Origin: Saxidomus purpurata | Lineage: Eukaryota; Mollusca; Bivalvia; Venerida; Veneridae | NCBI GenBank assembly: GCA_022818135.1 | Contig: JAFMSR010000008.1 | Coordinates: 31,975,600-32,039,599 of the forward strand | Length of the DNA stretch: 64,000 nt | Reading direction: 5' to 3' | Shown: piece by piece, positions 23,391 through 34,319 of the stretch | How positions within the stretch are numbered: position 1 is the stretch's first letter | Layout: each line of letters begins with the position of its first letter | The notes under the pieces: generated by a model | The model's database searches: none | What the model saw: the letters and a program-made list of their open reading frames with translations, nothing else | What the model was told of the DNA's origin: nothing | Made by a program: the position numbers and the translations under genes

Positions 23391-25070
23391 TTTGTAATAA
23401 TTAATTGATAAAGATGATAAGATAAGGTGCTTAATGCAGAATTAGCTAGAATGTTCGTATTGTAAACGTTTATGTATGTGGTGTATGTTTCAGAATGGGT
23501 ATCAATTTTAAAACTCTTCTGATGTAGTATGTCATACTTCAGGATGAAAAATTAGAGGCAGTGGTATTTCTATCATCATCTGAATAAATATTACGCTCCT
23601 TATTATTACCCCACCCACTTTACTAAAATTCATTTTTTCAATTTTTGATCAATGAATATTTCATGATAAAGGAATAACAAGGTTTTTCAGATATTTTGCC
23701 TACAGTTTGATAAAAACCTTTGTTTTAGAATGCAAAAATAAAAAATGGGGGCCAATGTGCATATAAGAAAGAAATTAAATAAAAACTAACAAAAATTGTG
23801 TTTTTTAGATTGCGTCAAGTTGAGATATGACGACAGGTCTGTAACAAAGAACTGTAAAAGAACCTAGTTATTAATGAATTTTTATATTCTAACAATTCTT
23901 CTTGTAATACAGTTTGAATTAAGTAAATATCTTAAACGGTTTTTGAGAAATGACTATTTTTGTACCCCTACCCCCATTTTGGCATATGACAAAAATTGTC
24001 AATTTGGTCACAAAATGTGAGGTCAAAATATTTTTTCTCATTATTTTACACTAAACTATTCCTATTGTGCCTAAGTTTACTACTACATAATTGTTTTTTC
24101 CAGTTAACTCATCATTTTTTAAATATAACAAATGTAAATTTCCAGAAGTGCAAAAATCCAAAACCTCACCAGTGACTCCCCTTAAGTCTTTCTTGAATGG
24201 GTTCATCTTAAGTAAGTAAATAATTTAGTATCCAGCAACATAATGTGGGCCCAAACTTATGTTAATTATAAGTGTAGAGTAACTATACTTTCTCGGCTAG
24301 TGAATAACAGTCAATAATTCTAGTAACATATTTGATAAGAAAAATAAGGATTACATTTTTCCCCCTATAAAATCTAGCTACTAATTGCGTTCATATACTC
24401 AAAATTGCGCAGAGCATCTTTTTGGTCTTGTTATGATATGTGGCTTATGTATAACAGGTTAAAATACTATACTGTTTTCTATATAAAATCGCTCAAATAA
24501 AGCTACAGTTTATCAAGATTTCTAATATTTCGTGTGAACGTCTTGCAAGACTACTCTTGACAAATCAAAATGGTTAATTTACCGGAACTAAACATGAAAG
24601 ACAGTCATGATTGCGTTGATGACTTGTACAAATCTATAGACAAAATTAGCATGTAGGTCTACACGATGACAGGGATATTATAATCTAATAAATCCTGACT
24701 ATGACAACTTTTTATTCATAGGAGATATGAAGTAGAATTCGCGGCCTTGTAGGAAAGAAATGTAATAGCCTAAAAGAAATATGTGACATTTTTGATCTTA
24801 CAAATATGGTAAAAATTGCAACATGTTCCCTGTAGTCTTTCAGATGTAAATATCCCAGTGTGCACATATTTTGAACTGTGCAATCAACGGTTGCCATAAT
24901 ATGATTGTTTTTAACTTGATTAAGTACCTTTACATAAAAGAAAATGCATTAATAACAGAAGTTTTAAAAACTTTAATGAGACTGAAATTTTAGTAGACGT
25001 AAGCCGATGTATACAGATGTATACTGCTTGTTTCAGTTTCTTGCTGTTTATAGTTGTTTTTCTTTTTTTT
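23391..25070. other. Non-coding right flank of the transposon and intergenic spacer
   Basis: AT-rich sequence. The part up to 24185 probably belongs to the right end of the transposon and would contain the nuclease gene promoter. Beyond it no gene, RNA or repeat is recognised until the G-run at 25072-25088. Confidence 0.5.
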
Positions 25071-25071
25071 T

Positions 25072-25431
25072 TTGGGGGGGGGGGGGGGTATATAGGAGTC
25101 ACCCGGTGGTTGGTCGGTCGGTCGGTCAGGTGGTCTGTTGCATTTTCCTTGTCCGGAGCATAACTTGAAAACTACTGGTGGGAATTCAATACAACTTCAT
25201 ACAATGGTCTAGCACAATGAGAGGAAGTGCAGTGTACAAGAACCTTAACTATATCTTGAGTAATTACAGAGTTATTGCCCTTTGTTACTTTTCCTTGTCC
25301 GGAGCATAACTTGAAAACTACTGGTTGGAATTCATTACAAATTTATACAATGGTCAAGTACATTGAGAGGAAGTGCAGTGCACAGGAACCATAACTCTTT
25401 CTTGACTCATTACAGAATTATTGCCCTTCGG
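25072..25431 (+). mobile_element. Truncated HINE/pearl-like copy, same family as 3897-5222
   Basis: Opens with a G homopolymer and TATATAGGAGTCACCCGG, a (GGTC)n stretch, then just under two of the roughly 146-bp core units (CTTGTCCGGAGCATAACTTG at about 25159 and 25296). It breaks off at 25431, where unrelated sequence starts. It is the 5' part of the family in forward orientation. It lies in the 3' flank of the unknown minus-strand gene. Confidence 0.8.
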
Positions 25432-25584
25432 GGAGCTGAATTCGTTAATGCGCACCGAATACAACTCTCCGGGGAGCTGTATTCGAAAGGAACCGTATCC
25501 GGTGTTATAGACCATTACAAGTTAGGAAAGGAATATGGAAGAAATAATCAACTTTATAGAAAATATCGTGAAGTTTGCTTGATT

Positions 25585-28500
25585 TTATTTAGAATTGCCC
25601 TTTTCAATTACAGAGGGATTTATGGTAATTCTAGACAAAGCGTTAATTAATTTTTGGTCGTCTGTTATGTTGCTGACGTCATCACTTACTGAAAACAACT
25701 TGCTGCCTTCTTTTTTAGTATTTGCAAACACTTCATTCGTATGTGAACCGTTTCCTAGACTCTCATGGGATTTAGTTTTTCTACTTTTACTGTTTATTGG
25801 GGGTAACGGGTAATATCGTTTAAGGAAATCACGAGCTGGAATTAATTTTGGTTTCTTCCATCGAACACTGTTTTCTCCTTCACCATTGTAACAACGCTTA
25901 GCATCTCCAGATTTTTTACTATCCTGCCAAAAACTACATTCCTGTTCATTCCTTTTGTTACTACTACTCTTTCTGGAATCTGATTTGGGAAAGTTGCCAT
26001 ACCATTCTTCACGTGCATTCATACTGAGACGACAGCCACCAGTTCCTTTTAATCTACTACGGTCTTCATCAGTTACATTCGGAATCATGGTTCCCCGACT
26101 ACTAGTATTTTCTGACATTTTAGTGCTTGCTTCGGTTTTGTAATCTGCTAAAAAGTTACTTCCGGTCCATTTATGTTTATATTCAGATGCATTAAGGATT
26201 TTCTTTAAATATCTATTTAGCATTTTTGTTCTTGCTGTCACACGTAGGTTTGGTGTTTGTTCGAAACTGAAGTCTGTGAGAATGTCATGTTCTGGTATGC
26301 TACATAGATCAGGTTTCTTTAGGCATCCTGTGCGTCCTGTATTTCCACTTGGTGCACGTGAATATTTTCTTTGCTGCTTTTTCTTTGGTTCTGTTGCATA
26401 ATTATATTCGTTACACACAGGACACGGTTTTCTCTTGCTTGGTTTACCTGTATCAGAAAATACACAAATTGAAAGTCGAAAACCCGAAACTCGTCCAATA
26501 GACTGTACGACATTCAAAACACGAAAATACGACAAGGCAAAGATCGCCAATGCGACAGCACGACACCACATTGATGATCCTACGGCAGAGAACTGAGAGC
26601 ATTCGTCTGTTGTTATCAGTTTAGTTCTTGTTATCAAAACCCTCTAGAACTCTGAACATTCAACAATCGCGAAAGACTACGTGTTTTTCACAGCAATAGA
26701 ACCAGTGTGCCAACTCGAACATCTGCGGAATAATCCGATGGATTCTCAGCAAAGTTTACTGATGACGTCAAAGTGCGCTGATTTTGGCACTGTTCCTGTC
26801 GTTTAGATTTGAGTGTTACCAATGACCCACAGATACTCACCCCCCTCCCCCCCCGCCCGCCCCTCCATTTGAGAGAGAAGCTCATCCACTATATGATTCA
26901 AGAACTTATGAACTATAATCTTATATAGAACTACTGTTTAACATTACCGTATTTCTTGCACAAACAAACGTCGTTCTTTATGTGTTCTATCATGTAGAAG
27001 TACACTTCTGCGTCATTAAGTGCGTCTTCAATCTGTAAAAAAAAATGAATTGTAATAATGGCAGACTAACGTTCGATTAAAACAAGAAACCCAGCAAGGG
27101 AATATGCAAGGCCCAGTCATAGCCAGACAATTTATAAACTGCTACACCGAACTGTATGTGGAAATTACACCACTTTGCAACTGCAAAATACCTAAGAGAT
27201 GCATTTAAATTACGCAGTGAATATTTAGAACAAATAGATGCACATTGATATAATACTTTCTATACTATGTGAACTATGTGGAGGCAGTGAAGATGTCTAT
27301 GTATGTGCGAGTGAGTGTGTGTATGTGTGTATATTTTGTATGCATTGTCCTTGCCATATTTGTCATTATGTATTGTATTGGCCAAATGCATTTTTTCATT
27401 TTTTTTGGTGCTAAATTTGCTAAATAAATTAGTTGAATTGAATCGTAAAAACAAAACTGGCGAAACAACCTGCAGCATATGCAGTTTCCAAATGCAACTT
27501 TATGGGAATATTGTTAATGTTCAATAGATATGCCCTATTTCTTTGGACGTAGGTGAGGTAAAGGTTAAGGTCAAAGGGGCACTGAACATGGTGAAACGGT
27601 TTCCAACGCATCGGCCTAGGATCTCTAATTGGTCATGGATAACACTTGAAGAATCAGTAGGTCGATGTCAAACCAAGCATTTACATTTCGGAACTAAATG
27701 GTCGATTTTATAGTAAAATGGTCTCGATAAAATACCTTTTACATATTAAGACCATTTTATGCCGGTCTGAAAGGTGGTTTTATTCCGGGAACGTTACCTT
27801 TCAAGACGACTAATATATACATGTACATTGAATTATAGTCAAGAATAAAGCTTAAACAAAGAAGATGAAAGCATCTGATGTGTTTAATAAACATTTAAAA
27901 TCATGTAAGAGAAAGGGATATACTTAGCTGTTTCATTGACAGAATTAATTGCCCTGCAGACTGAAGAACTGATATTCAATAGTTAACTTGGATAGTCATA
28001 ACATACATCTTTATGTTCAGTGGGAATAACGCTGTTATCCCGATAGATACATTTTGGTTATAACTATGGCAATGTTCATAATTGTAGAACAATGTATAAG
28101 GTTAGAACGTGATTTACGTCTTTTTTAAATTACAATGAATTATGATGACTAAAACGTTTCTACTGAAACCACCTGACTGTACCAAGTTTGCTGAAGAGCT
28201 ATTGATTCATCACCACGATTGTATTGTTCATAAACTCGACAGTTCTAGAGCAAATTGTCAGCTGGATATTATTTAATGGACTGTATCAAATAAAATCTGT
28301 AACCTTTCTACACCGGTTAATTACCTAAACTCTTAAATTTTATTATCAAATCACTGTTTCCAGATTTTTAGTAATGTTCATGATAGTGCATCATCTCTTT
28401 TCTTTGTGTTTTTCATTCATTTTTAAGATTATGTTGAGTTTTGATGTTTTTGACGTATTCAACAATTAATATACGGACGTGGTTGCCCTTGGTATGACGT

Positions 28501-29990
28501 CGCCGCTTCTTGTAGAAACATCACGTGACGACGTTTATATGATCAATGGTTAATTGTTTTGTCATTTTGATATTTGCGGTTGTAAATACGGCTTTCAAGT
28601 TCGCTAACATTTTCAAAAGTAATTGGTCAAATATTTATTTTTACAAAAATGTTCATTTATATGTGACTCTACGATTATTCGATAAACTTTATTGATTCGT
28701 TCAAAAGAAAACAAAAAAATTGTAACGGGACAAGGTTCCTTATATGGCTATATGGACAATTTAAAAATCTTCTCGACTGGAACTACTGACCCGATTTCAA
28801 AGCAAAAAAAAAAAAAAAAAAAAAAAATCACAGCAACGTTTTTCGGTGTGACAATCTTTCAAGACATTTCAAGAAAAATATCGATTTACAAACTGATAAC
28901 TGCCAGGGGGTCTAGGTGATTTCTCTATAGATGTGTACATATATATAGAAAGAATAGAAAAAAATCCTATGTTCCTGAAATACGGCCGAGACCGTTAAGC
29001 TTATACAATAACTCCTCCCGAAATTTGTGTCCAAAATTTATTGACTCTTTAAAAGGACATGGTCGCTAAATTCTCATTTCTCAATTTGTCTCCAGAAACT
29101 ATTTTCATAATAAAAATGAAATTTGTCTCTCAAAATATGATAAACGATGGGGTAAACATTAGTCAGACCACAACTAGAGTACGCATCATCTGTATGGTCG
29201 CCACACACCCAGGTTAATATTCACAAGCTGTAGATGGTCCAGCGACGCACAATCAGATGGGTAAAAATGATTACTCTAAAGATACCAGTGTGACAGACCT
29301 GCAGAACGCCTTTGGCTGGAGCACCCTTGAGAAAGGCGTCGAGCCTCCAAATTGGTTATGTTTTACAAACTATACTACAATCTTGTAGCAATCTCCCATC
29401 CCAGTTACCTAGAAGTCCTAAACAGGTTAACAAGATATATGCACCCCTTAGTCTCCGCCAAACCCATGCAAACTCTTTAAGTACAATGTACTCGTTTTTC
29501 CCCCATACCACAGTCCTGTGGAATAGGTTACTCACGCATATTGCGATCCTGTCTGATCTTAAATCATTCAAGCAGGCAGTGGCCTAGCTCAGTTATTAAT
29601 CGAACAACAGTTGATTTTAAACCTTTTATTCTTTTACTTTTTTAACAGTTTTAACAATCTTGATTCTCCTTACTGTAAGAACTATCTTGCAGTTATCTTA
29701 TTTTATCTTTTAGTACACAATACTCGTGAGAGGTGTGGGACAGTGTAACAAGATAAGATAGAAGATAGGTTGAAGCCCTGCTAGAGATACGGTGGGACTC
29801 AAGTGAGCGATTATGGACAACAGACCTGTACGCCTCATAAACTGGACAGACAAGCAGTAAAGCAATAAAGGCTGAACTGTTGTTTTAAATATGAAACTTC
29901 TATAAAGAGATTCCAATGATCTTTGTTACCTTTTATCATCAAATATAAATATTAACTTACATTTTCCTCCAACTGTTCAGTTATGTTCAT
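25585..29990 (-). CDS. Uncharacterised 325-aa protein, 3 exons
   Basis: Exons on the minus strand are 29990-29961 (MNITEQLEEN), 27032-26948 (28 codons plus 1 nt) and 26447-25585 (286 aa plus TAA). Splice sites are GTAAGT/TTACAG and GTAATG/ATACAG, and phases match. Residues 8-30 form a short acidic helix. Cysteines 33, 35, 47 and 50 (CLC...KPCPVC) make a CxC-x11-CPxC cluster that could bind zinc. The remainder is hydrophilic and rich in Ser, Lys, Asn and Arg, with a better-ordered block at about 100-135 (ILTDFSFEQTP, TARTKMLNRYLKKIL). I do not recognise the family. The AATAAA overlapping the stop codon could be the poly(A) signal. The frame stays open another 64 codons before the exon-3 acceptor, but that part reads as intron. 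An X-box/CRE promoter suggests, without proving, a ciliary or RFX-controlled gene. Confidence 0.7.
26448..26947 (-). other. Intron 2 of the uncharacterised gene
   Basis: 500-bp intron with a C-rich low-complexity patch at about 26842-26872. An open frame runs into it from exon 3, but it has splice borders and non-conserved-looking content. Confidence 0.65.
28340..28600 (-). repeat. Decayed duplicate of the promoter and first exon of the uncharacterised gene
   Basis: On the minus strand, ATGAACATTACT (from 28381) mirrors the true exon-1 start ATGAACATAACT (from 29990) and continues MNITKNLE versus MNITEQLE. Upstream, 28473-28533 mirrors 30116-30175: GGTTGCC..., GGTATGACGTCG and CACGTGACG occur in the same order and spacing. 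The splice donor is degraded (GTGATT rather than GTAAGT). It is therefore either a dead copy or a weak alternative first exon. Confidence 0.65.
29159..29587 (+). pseudogene. LINE reverse transcriptase C-terminal fragment
   Basis: A 5'-truncated piece matching the end of CR1/Jockey-type polyproteins: [24 protein letters not shown] and, in another frame, SFFPHTTVLWNRLL. It has an in-frame TAG after the first block and at least one frameshift near 29330. The 3' tail probably runs to about 29765 (AAGATAAGATAGAAGATAGG). It is antisense within intron 1 of the uncharacterised gene. Confidence 0.85.
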
Positions 29991-30115
29991 AATACCGCCT
30001 CATTGCCGCTCCCGGGTTGGTGTTTTTCAGTCGTTTCAGATTTTGTTGAAAAAAAAAAAAACCCGTTATATCAGATCTATATGCTATCAATGTTGCTGCT
30101 TTCAACGATAAACCT

Positions 30116-30175
30116 ACAGACGTCGTTGCCATAGGTATGACGTCGATTCGCCTGGAAACAGCACACGTGACGTCT
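30116..30175 (-). promoter_or_regulatory. X-box-like, CRE-like and E-box cluster upstream of the uncharacterised gene
   Basis: 126-185 bp upstream of the ATG are, in plus-strand order, GACGTCGTTGCCATAGGTAT (an RFX X-box half site GTTGCC, AT spacer, degenerate second half), TGACGTCG (CRE core) and CACGTGACGTC (E-box plus a second CRE core). RFX-X-box next to CRE is a known promoter pairing in vertebrate MHC-II genes, and X-boxes mark ciliary genes. The function here is inferred. Confidence 0.5.
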
Positions 30176-30261
30176 TCATTCCATTATTTCGTTATTTTCA
30201 GATGAATACAAAGGTTTTCAACATTTTGTCATCTTAATTGTGTTAGGTCATTTTAGGGCGG

Positions 30262-31408
30262 TCCTTTTAAGCTCACCTGCCACTTTGTGCCAGGGTGAGC
30301 TTTTAGGATGGATTATTGTCCGTCGTCCGTCAACATTTTGCTTCAAAAGACATCTCCTCTGGAACCACTTGGCCAGTGTTGATGAAACTTGGCAGGGGTG
30401 TTCCTTACAGAAAGCTCTGCCAAAATTGTTGAAAGAATTCCATTCCAAGCAGAACACTGGTTGCTATGGCAACAAATAGGAAACACTTTAACAATCTTCT
30501 TCTCTGAAAGGACAAGGCCCAGAGCTTAGATATTTAGCATGTAGCACTGCCTAGTGGACATCTACGAAATTTGTTCAAATCATGACCCCCGGGTCAAAAT
30601 TGACCCCGCCCGGGTGTCATGATTTTACACAGGTTTCTATAGGAAGAACTTTAAAAATATTCTCCTCCAAAACCACAAGGCCTAGAGCTAAGATATTTAG
30701 TATACGGCATTATCTAGTAGACGTCTACCAAGTTTGTTGAAATCATGTCCCTGGGGTCAATATTGGCACCTCCAAGGGGCTCACTTGTTTTTATATATAA
30801 AGGAAAACCTTTAAAAACCTTCTTCTGCGAAACCATAAGGTCTAGAGCTTAGGCATTTAGTGTGTAACAGTGTCTAGTGGACCTCTTCAAACTTTGGTTA
30901 AATAATGCCCCCTTAGTCAAAATTGTCCCTATCCCGGGGGTCACTTGATATAGAAACTTTTAATATTCTTCATCTCCTAAAATACAATGCTACAATGCCT
31001 AGAGCTGAGATATTCGGTATGTAAAATTGTCTAGTGGTCCCCTATTCATTTTTTGTTAAAATCATGCCCCTGAGGTCAAAATTGACCTAGCCCGCCCGTG
31101 TGGGGGTGGGTGGGGTCTCTTGTCTCTTTTTAGAGTTTTATGAGAAACCTTGCTTTCAGTAATTTCCTATATCAAATAGGGACTTACCATGCAACCACTG
31201 ACTTCCTGGGCAACCAGTGACTCTTAAGCAACCAGTGACTTCCTCTAGCAACCCGTGACTTCCCCTAGCAACTATGGACTTCCCCTTGGAACAAATGTCT
31301 TCCTTAGCAACCAGTGACTTTCCCTAGTAACCAGCAACTAATGACTTTGTTAGGTAAGTGCACTGGTACTCAGATGAGCGATATAGAGCCATCATGGCCC
31401 TCTTGTTT
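30262..31408 (+). mobile_element. HINE-type repeat with GACCCCGGGGTCAAAATTG-type tandem core
   Basis: Starts AAGCTCACCTG. It then has degenerate 150-180 bp units (repeated phrases: 'aggcctagagcttagatatttagtatg'-like, 'atgcccctgaggtcaaaattg'-like) and a 20-bp minisatellite. It ends CAGATGAGCGATA, an imperfect hairpin around CCATCATGG, then CCTCTTGTTT. The terminal CTCACCTG/CAGATGAG pair is a subterminal inverted repeat. The family is common in bivalve DNA by my recollection. No genuine coding sequence. Confidence 0.75.
31190..31350. repeat. GCAACCAGTGACTTCC minisatellite
   Basis: About eight degenerate copies of a 19-22 bp unit (TAGCAACCAGTGACTTCCCC), embedded near the 3' end of the HINE-type repeat. 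Confidence 0.85.
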
Positions 31409-31410
31409 AT

Positions 31411-32575
31411 ATGGAGTGATAACTGGCATCACTTATCGAGTTCAGTCCCCTGTAAACCAAATACAAAAGGTGTAGGTTACATGACTCGTCGTACTGTATT
31501 GGTAGTTGCAATTACCGGTTTTTCTACTAGTTTTAAATAAAATGGCTAACATGTAAAGAATTTTCAGTCAAACGTTTGAACATCTGTATTTAAAATCCCT
31601 TGTCAAAACTTTCAATATATCATTATCTACTTTACGTCAAATTAAACTTGTTTAATGGTTAAATACGCAAAAGTTTAATAAAATACACAAACATTCAGCA
31701 AAACTGCGCTGATTTAAGTTTCTAAAATAATAAGTGTCAATGCCTTCGTTAAAAAGTAATCAAAATTCCCTATCAGGTCAAAGATATCTACAGAACAGCG
31801 TTTTAAATAGGTATTTAATGTGTGGTTTACTTATCAGACTAATTCGAGAGAGCCATTCTTATTTGGCGCTAGGATATGAATTAAAAAATAAACTAAGGGA
31901 CAAATATTTTAAATTGAGTTTTCTACCAAACGATCCGAATAGAAGGAATTAATGACGTTGAACGGAAAACACTGTGAGTATAACGTTGAGCTCATTATTA
32001 TGGTTAAAGTCCCATTCATAGTGAAACAGATGTAGCTTTTGATATATTACACTAATCAGGGGGATATCAGCCTTGTTGACTGCTGCGGTTAGCTAGAATA
32101 TTAATGGTATAAGCATATTTTCGTGTCTATAAACTATTTTCTTTATTATGTATTCATATGCTTTTGATTTTTATGATACTGATTTTTAACCTGGTTTTCA
32201 ACGAAATTCCTGGTTATTAGACCGGTGTATGTCGTATTGCGGGCGACCGATTGTACGATTGTTTGACGTCGCATAGACATTGTGACGACGTTGTTTTACG
32301 ACTTCGGGTTTACGTTGGATTTGGCTTGAAAATGACTTTTCAGACGTCAAAACCCGACGTTACATAGATGTTACATAGGAAAACAAATTTCCGATGAACC
32401 ATTTTATAACCTTATTCAAACTAGAATTCAACATCTTTTCAACCATTTCCCAACATGTCCGACAAAAACATACATACACGGACGCATTGAACATGTTACA
32501 ACGCAACATTTACCATCGGATATTAAACTTTAGGTGAGCCCGACGGTCACATCCCGACGTCGACCTAACGTTGAA
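31411..32575. other. Intergenic, no gene seen
   Basis: AT-rich sequence. The part after 32220 has many ACGTCG and ACGTTG motifs (for example near 32268, 32295, 32357 and 32553), suggesting a degenerate repeat, which resumes at 33037 (GACGTCGTGTTTGCTGGG) beyond the inserted palindromic element. No coding frame is convincing. Confidence 0.5.
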
Positions 32576-32584
32576 AAGATAGAG

Positions 32585-33036
32585 GATAATTGTTGGTTTC
32601 GGTGTAAGATTACGTTATAATTTCACCGAGTGGGCACCAAAAGTGATATTTTCACGAGTGGCGCAGTCACGAGTGAAAATAACATTTTTTGATGTTCACG
32701 AGTGAAATTAACGTGATATTACACCGATACCAACAATTTTTCTGTTTATTTTATGGTTAAAACTCTACTTTTATTGAGTTTGTTTCTATAAAATATCGAA
32801 AATCGCGGGAAACGTCATCACAAAACATAGCGCAAATGACGTCATTTTAACGACGTTATCGTCGCATGGATTCCAGCTTTGATTACGCTCGTTATACTTT
32901 TTGACGTAAGTCCGGGTTAAAGATTGCAAAAACAGTGAAAAATAAAAATGGTAATCCACTGTTTCAAAACTGTGGATTATCACTTTTATTTCACTGAGAA
33001 AACTCTATAATCCACTGGAAAACATAAAATAAATAG
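32585..33036. mobile_element. Palindromic MITE-like element
   Basis: 32593-32734 folds into a long hairpin: TTGGTTTCGGTGTAA at the left pairs with TTACACCGATACCAA at the right, with inner TCACGAGTG repeats. The adjoining 32742-33036 has inverted ends (CTGTTTATTTTATG and CATAAAATAAATAG) and an internal hairpin (TAATCCAC...GTGGATTA, 32952-32979). Both parts may be one element inserted into the ACGTCG-rich repeat. Confidence 0.6.
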
Positions 33037-34240
33037 ACGTCGTGTTTGCTGGGAAGTTGGACGTAACAGTATACTGATATTAAATAATAATGAATAACTT
33101 GAAAGATGAAGAAAATTCAAAAGTTTGATTTTACACCCAATTGAAGTCTTTTTTGCATGTTATTTTGTCATACAACAGAAACGGAAGAAATCGAGAAGGT
33201 TATCATGGACTGATTATTTTATGCTCTCTTCGTTATCTCGGGTATGTGGGATGAGTATATATATTTCAGAAATATGTATTACGTGTATGCATTTTTACAT
33301 TGAGGTATTACATGCATGGTAAATTAAATACAACCGTTACCATGTTTTTCTAAGGTAAAGTCGCGATAAGAAGAATTTAACTTGTTTTTAACTCCTACAA
33401 ATTCCATCTTATAAAGATTAATTCTGCATCGTCATAAATTTTAAATTTGTTAAACAAATTTGCGATCCTTCGATATGATGCTGTTGCCCATGGTTCAGTC
33501 ATTAGGCCGGACAAAAATATCACTTGTTTTACTATTGAAAACATTTAATATTTGCAATGAATCAATTTTCTAGCTGAGACAAATAACAAAATCGTCAAAA
33601 ATGACGTTTCAGTACCAAGGTCCCGCGAAATGATGGTGGCGTTTTAACAATTTTGTTTTAATGTCATACTTTCAATACAGCCATCAGAAGGAGTATATAA
33701 AGATAATACATGTACAATTTATACTCACTTGAAGGAAACATGTAGCGTTGATTTGATATTTTGTTCATTCTATGAAACCAGTAGGTTCCCAAAATATTCT
33801 GACTGCACTTCGTAAAAATAATGTTTAGTTGTTGTTTTTTTACTTAAACGTCATTTTAGTGACTTTCTTTAAACATGCCCCCCAAAAGCCTATCTTGTAA
33901 AACCTGGGTATAGTCAAGTCCAAAAACAAATATTATTCTATGTTTGGGCCTAAAATTACTTCATTAGCGATGTGTCGCTGATAATACCGTAGCAACTATT
34001 TTTTTCTTGTTTTTCCATAATTACGTCAAAAGGAGATGAAAACATTCAGATTTCTCGCTTTGAATAATTTATTTAAACGAATCTTTGATTTTCAGTTCAG
34101 CATGTTTGATGATAACTTTAACAACATTTATATGAATATTAATGTTAATATTATTGACATGAGTTTCTTTAGTTTTTTTTATAAGTAAGTTGAGTGTATA
34201 AATGATATCACATATGAATTTAAATGTGTGACATCCATCG
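33037..34240. other. Intergenic, no gene seen
   Basis: AT-rich DNA. No exon, RNA gene or clear repeat could be supported. Confidence 0.5.
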
Positions 34241-34242
34241 TC

Positions 34243-34317
34243 TATAAGGAGGTAGGCTTTACTGAGACTTGCACAAACCGTTCTTCACGGGACAGTTCAG
34301 GGAGTTTCGAGTACAAG
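34243..34317 (+). promoter_or_regulatory. Candidate TATA promoter and short first exon
   Basis: TATAAGG at 34243-34249 is followed about 25 bp later by a plausible start (TTACTGAG) and a short leader ending ACAAG|GTAAGA (donor at 34318). No downstream exon was identified and there is no ATG before the donor. Weak, motif-only evidence. Confidence 0.25.
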
Positions 34318-34319
34318 GT

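Larger units (their letters stand above)
16585..24185. mobile_element. Two-gene DNA transposon (ISL2EU-like): THAP-DDE transposase plus SWIM-YqaJ-PHD nuclease
   Basis: Two convergent genes, a THAP/DDE transposase (+) and a YqaJ nuclease (-), occupy 16974-23390. Candidate ends are TTAAGGGG (16585-16592), followed 12 bases on by GTCACTGCTGA, and the inverted CCCCTTAA (24178-24185), preceded by TCACCAGTGAC. Both ends thus read TTAAGGGG...GTCACTG(C/G)TGA, with extra bases at the left end. An IS4/IS5-type transposase paired with a YqaJ nuclease gene is the coding layout I know from animal ISL2EU-type transposons. The coding content is nearly intact. The boundaries are inferred. Confidence 0.7.
27033..29960 (-). 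other. Intron 1 of the uncharacterised gene
   Basis: 2.9-kb intron holding GT-rich microsatellite sequence (27290-27335), a fragment with the repeat phrase AGGTCAAAGGGGCACTGAACATGG-type near 27560-27600 related to bivalve tandem-core repeats, an 11-bp inverted repeat (TAAAATGGTCT near 27714, AGACCATTTTA near 27757), a decayed copy of the promoter and exon 1 (28340-28600), an A-run (28803-28827) and a LINE fragment (29159-29587). Confidence 0.65.

Noticed and set aside
26448..26637. 64-codon N-terminal extension of the last exon of the unknown gene
   Set aside because: The frame is open, but a good acceptor (TTTCTGATACAG) sits at its end and the upstream exon joins there in correct phase, so the extension is read as intron.
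34243..34317. Spliced-leader RNA gene (TATA, short exon, donor)
   Set aside because: No Sm site or stem-loop follows the donor, and there is no repetition; kept only as a weak promoter candidate.
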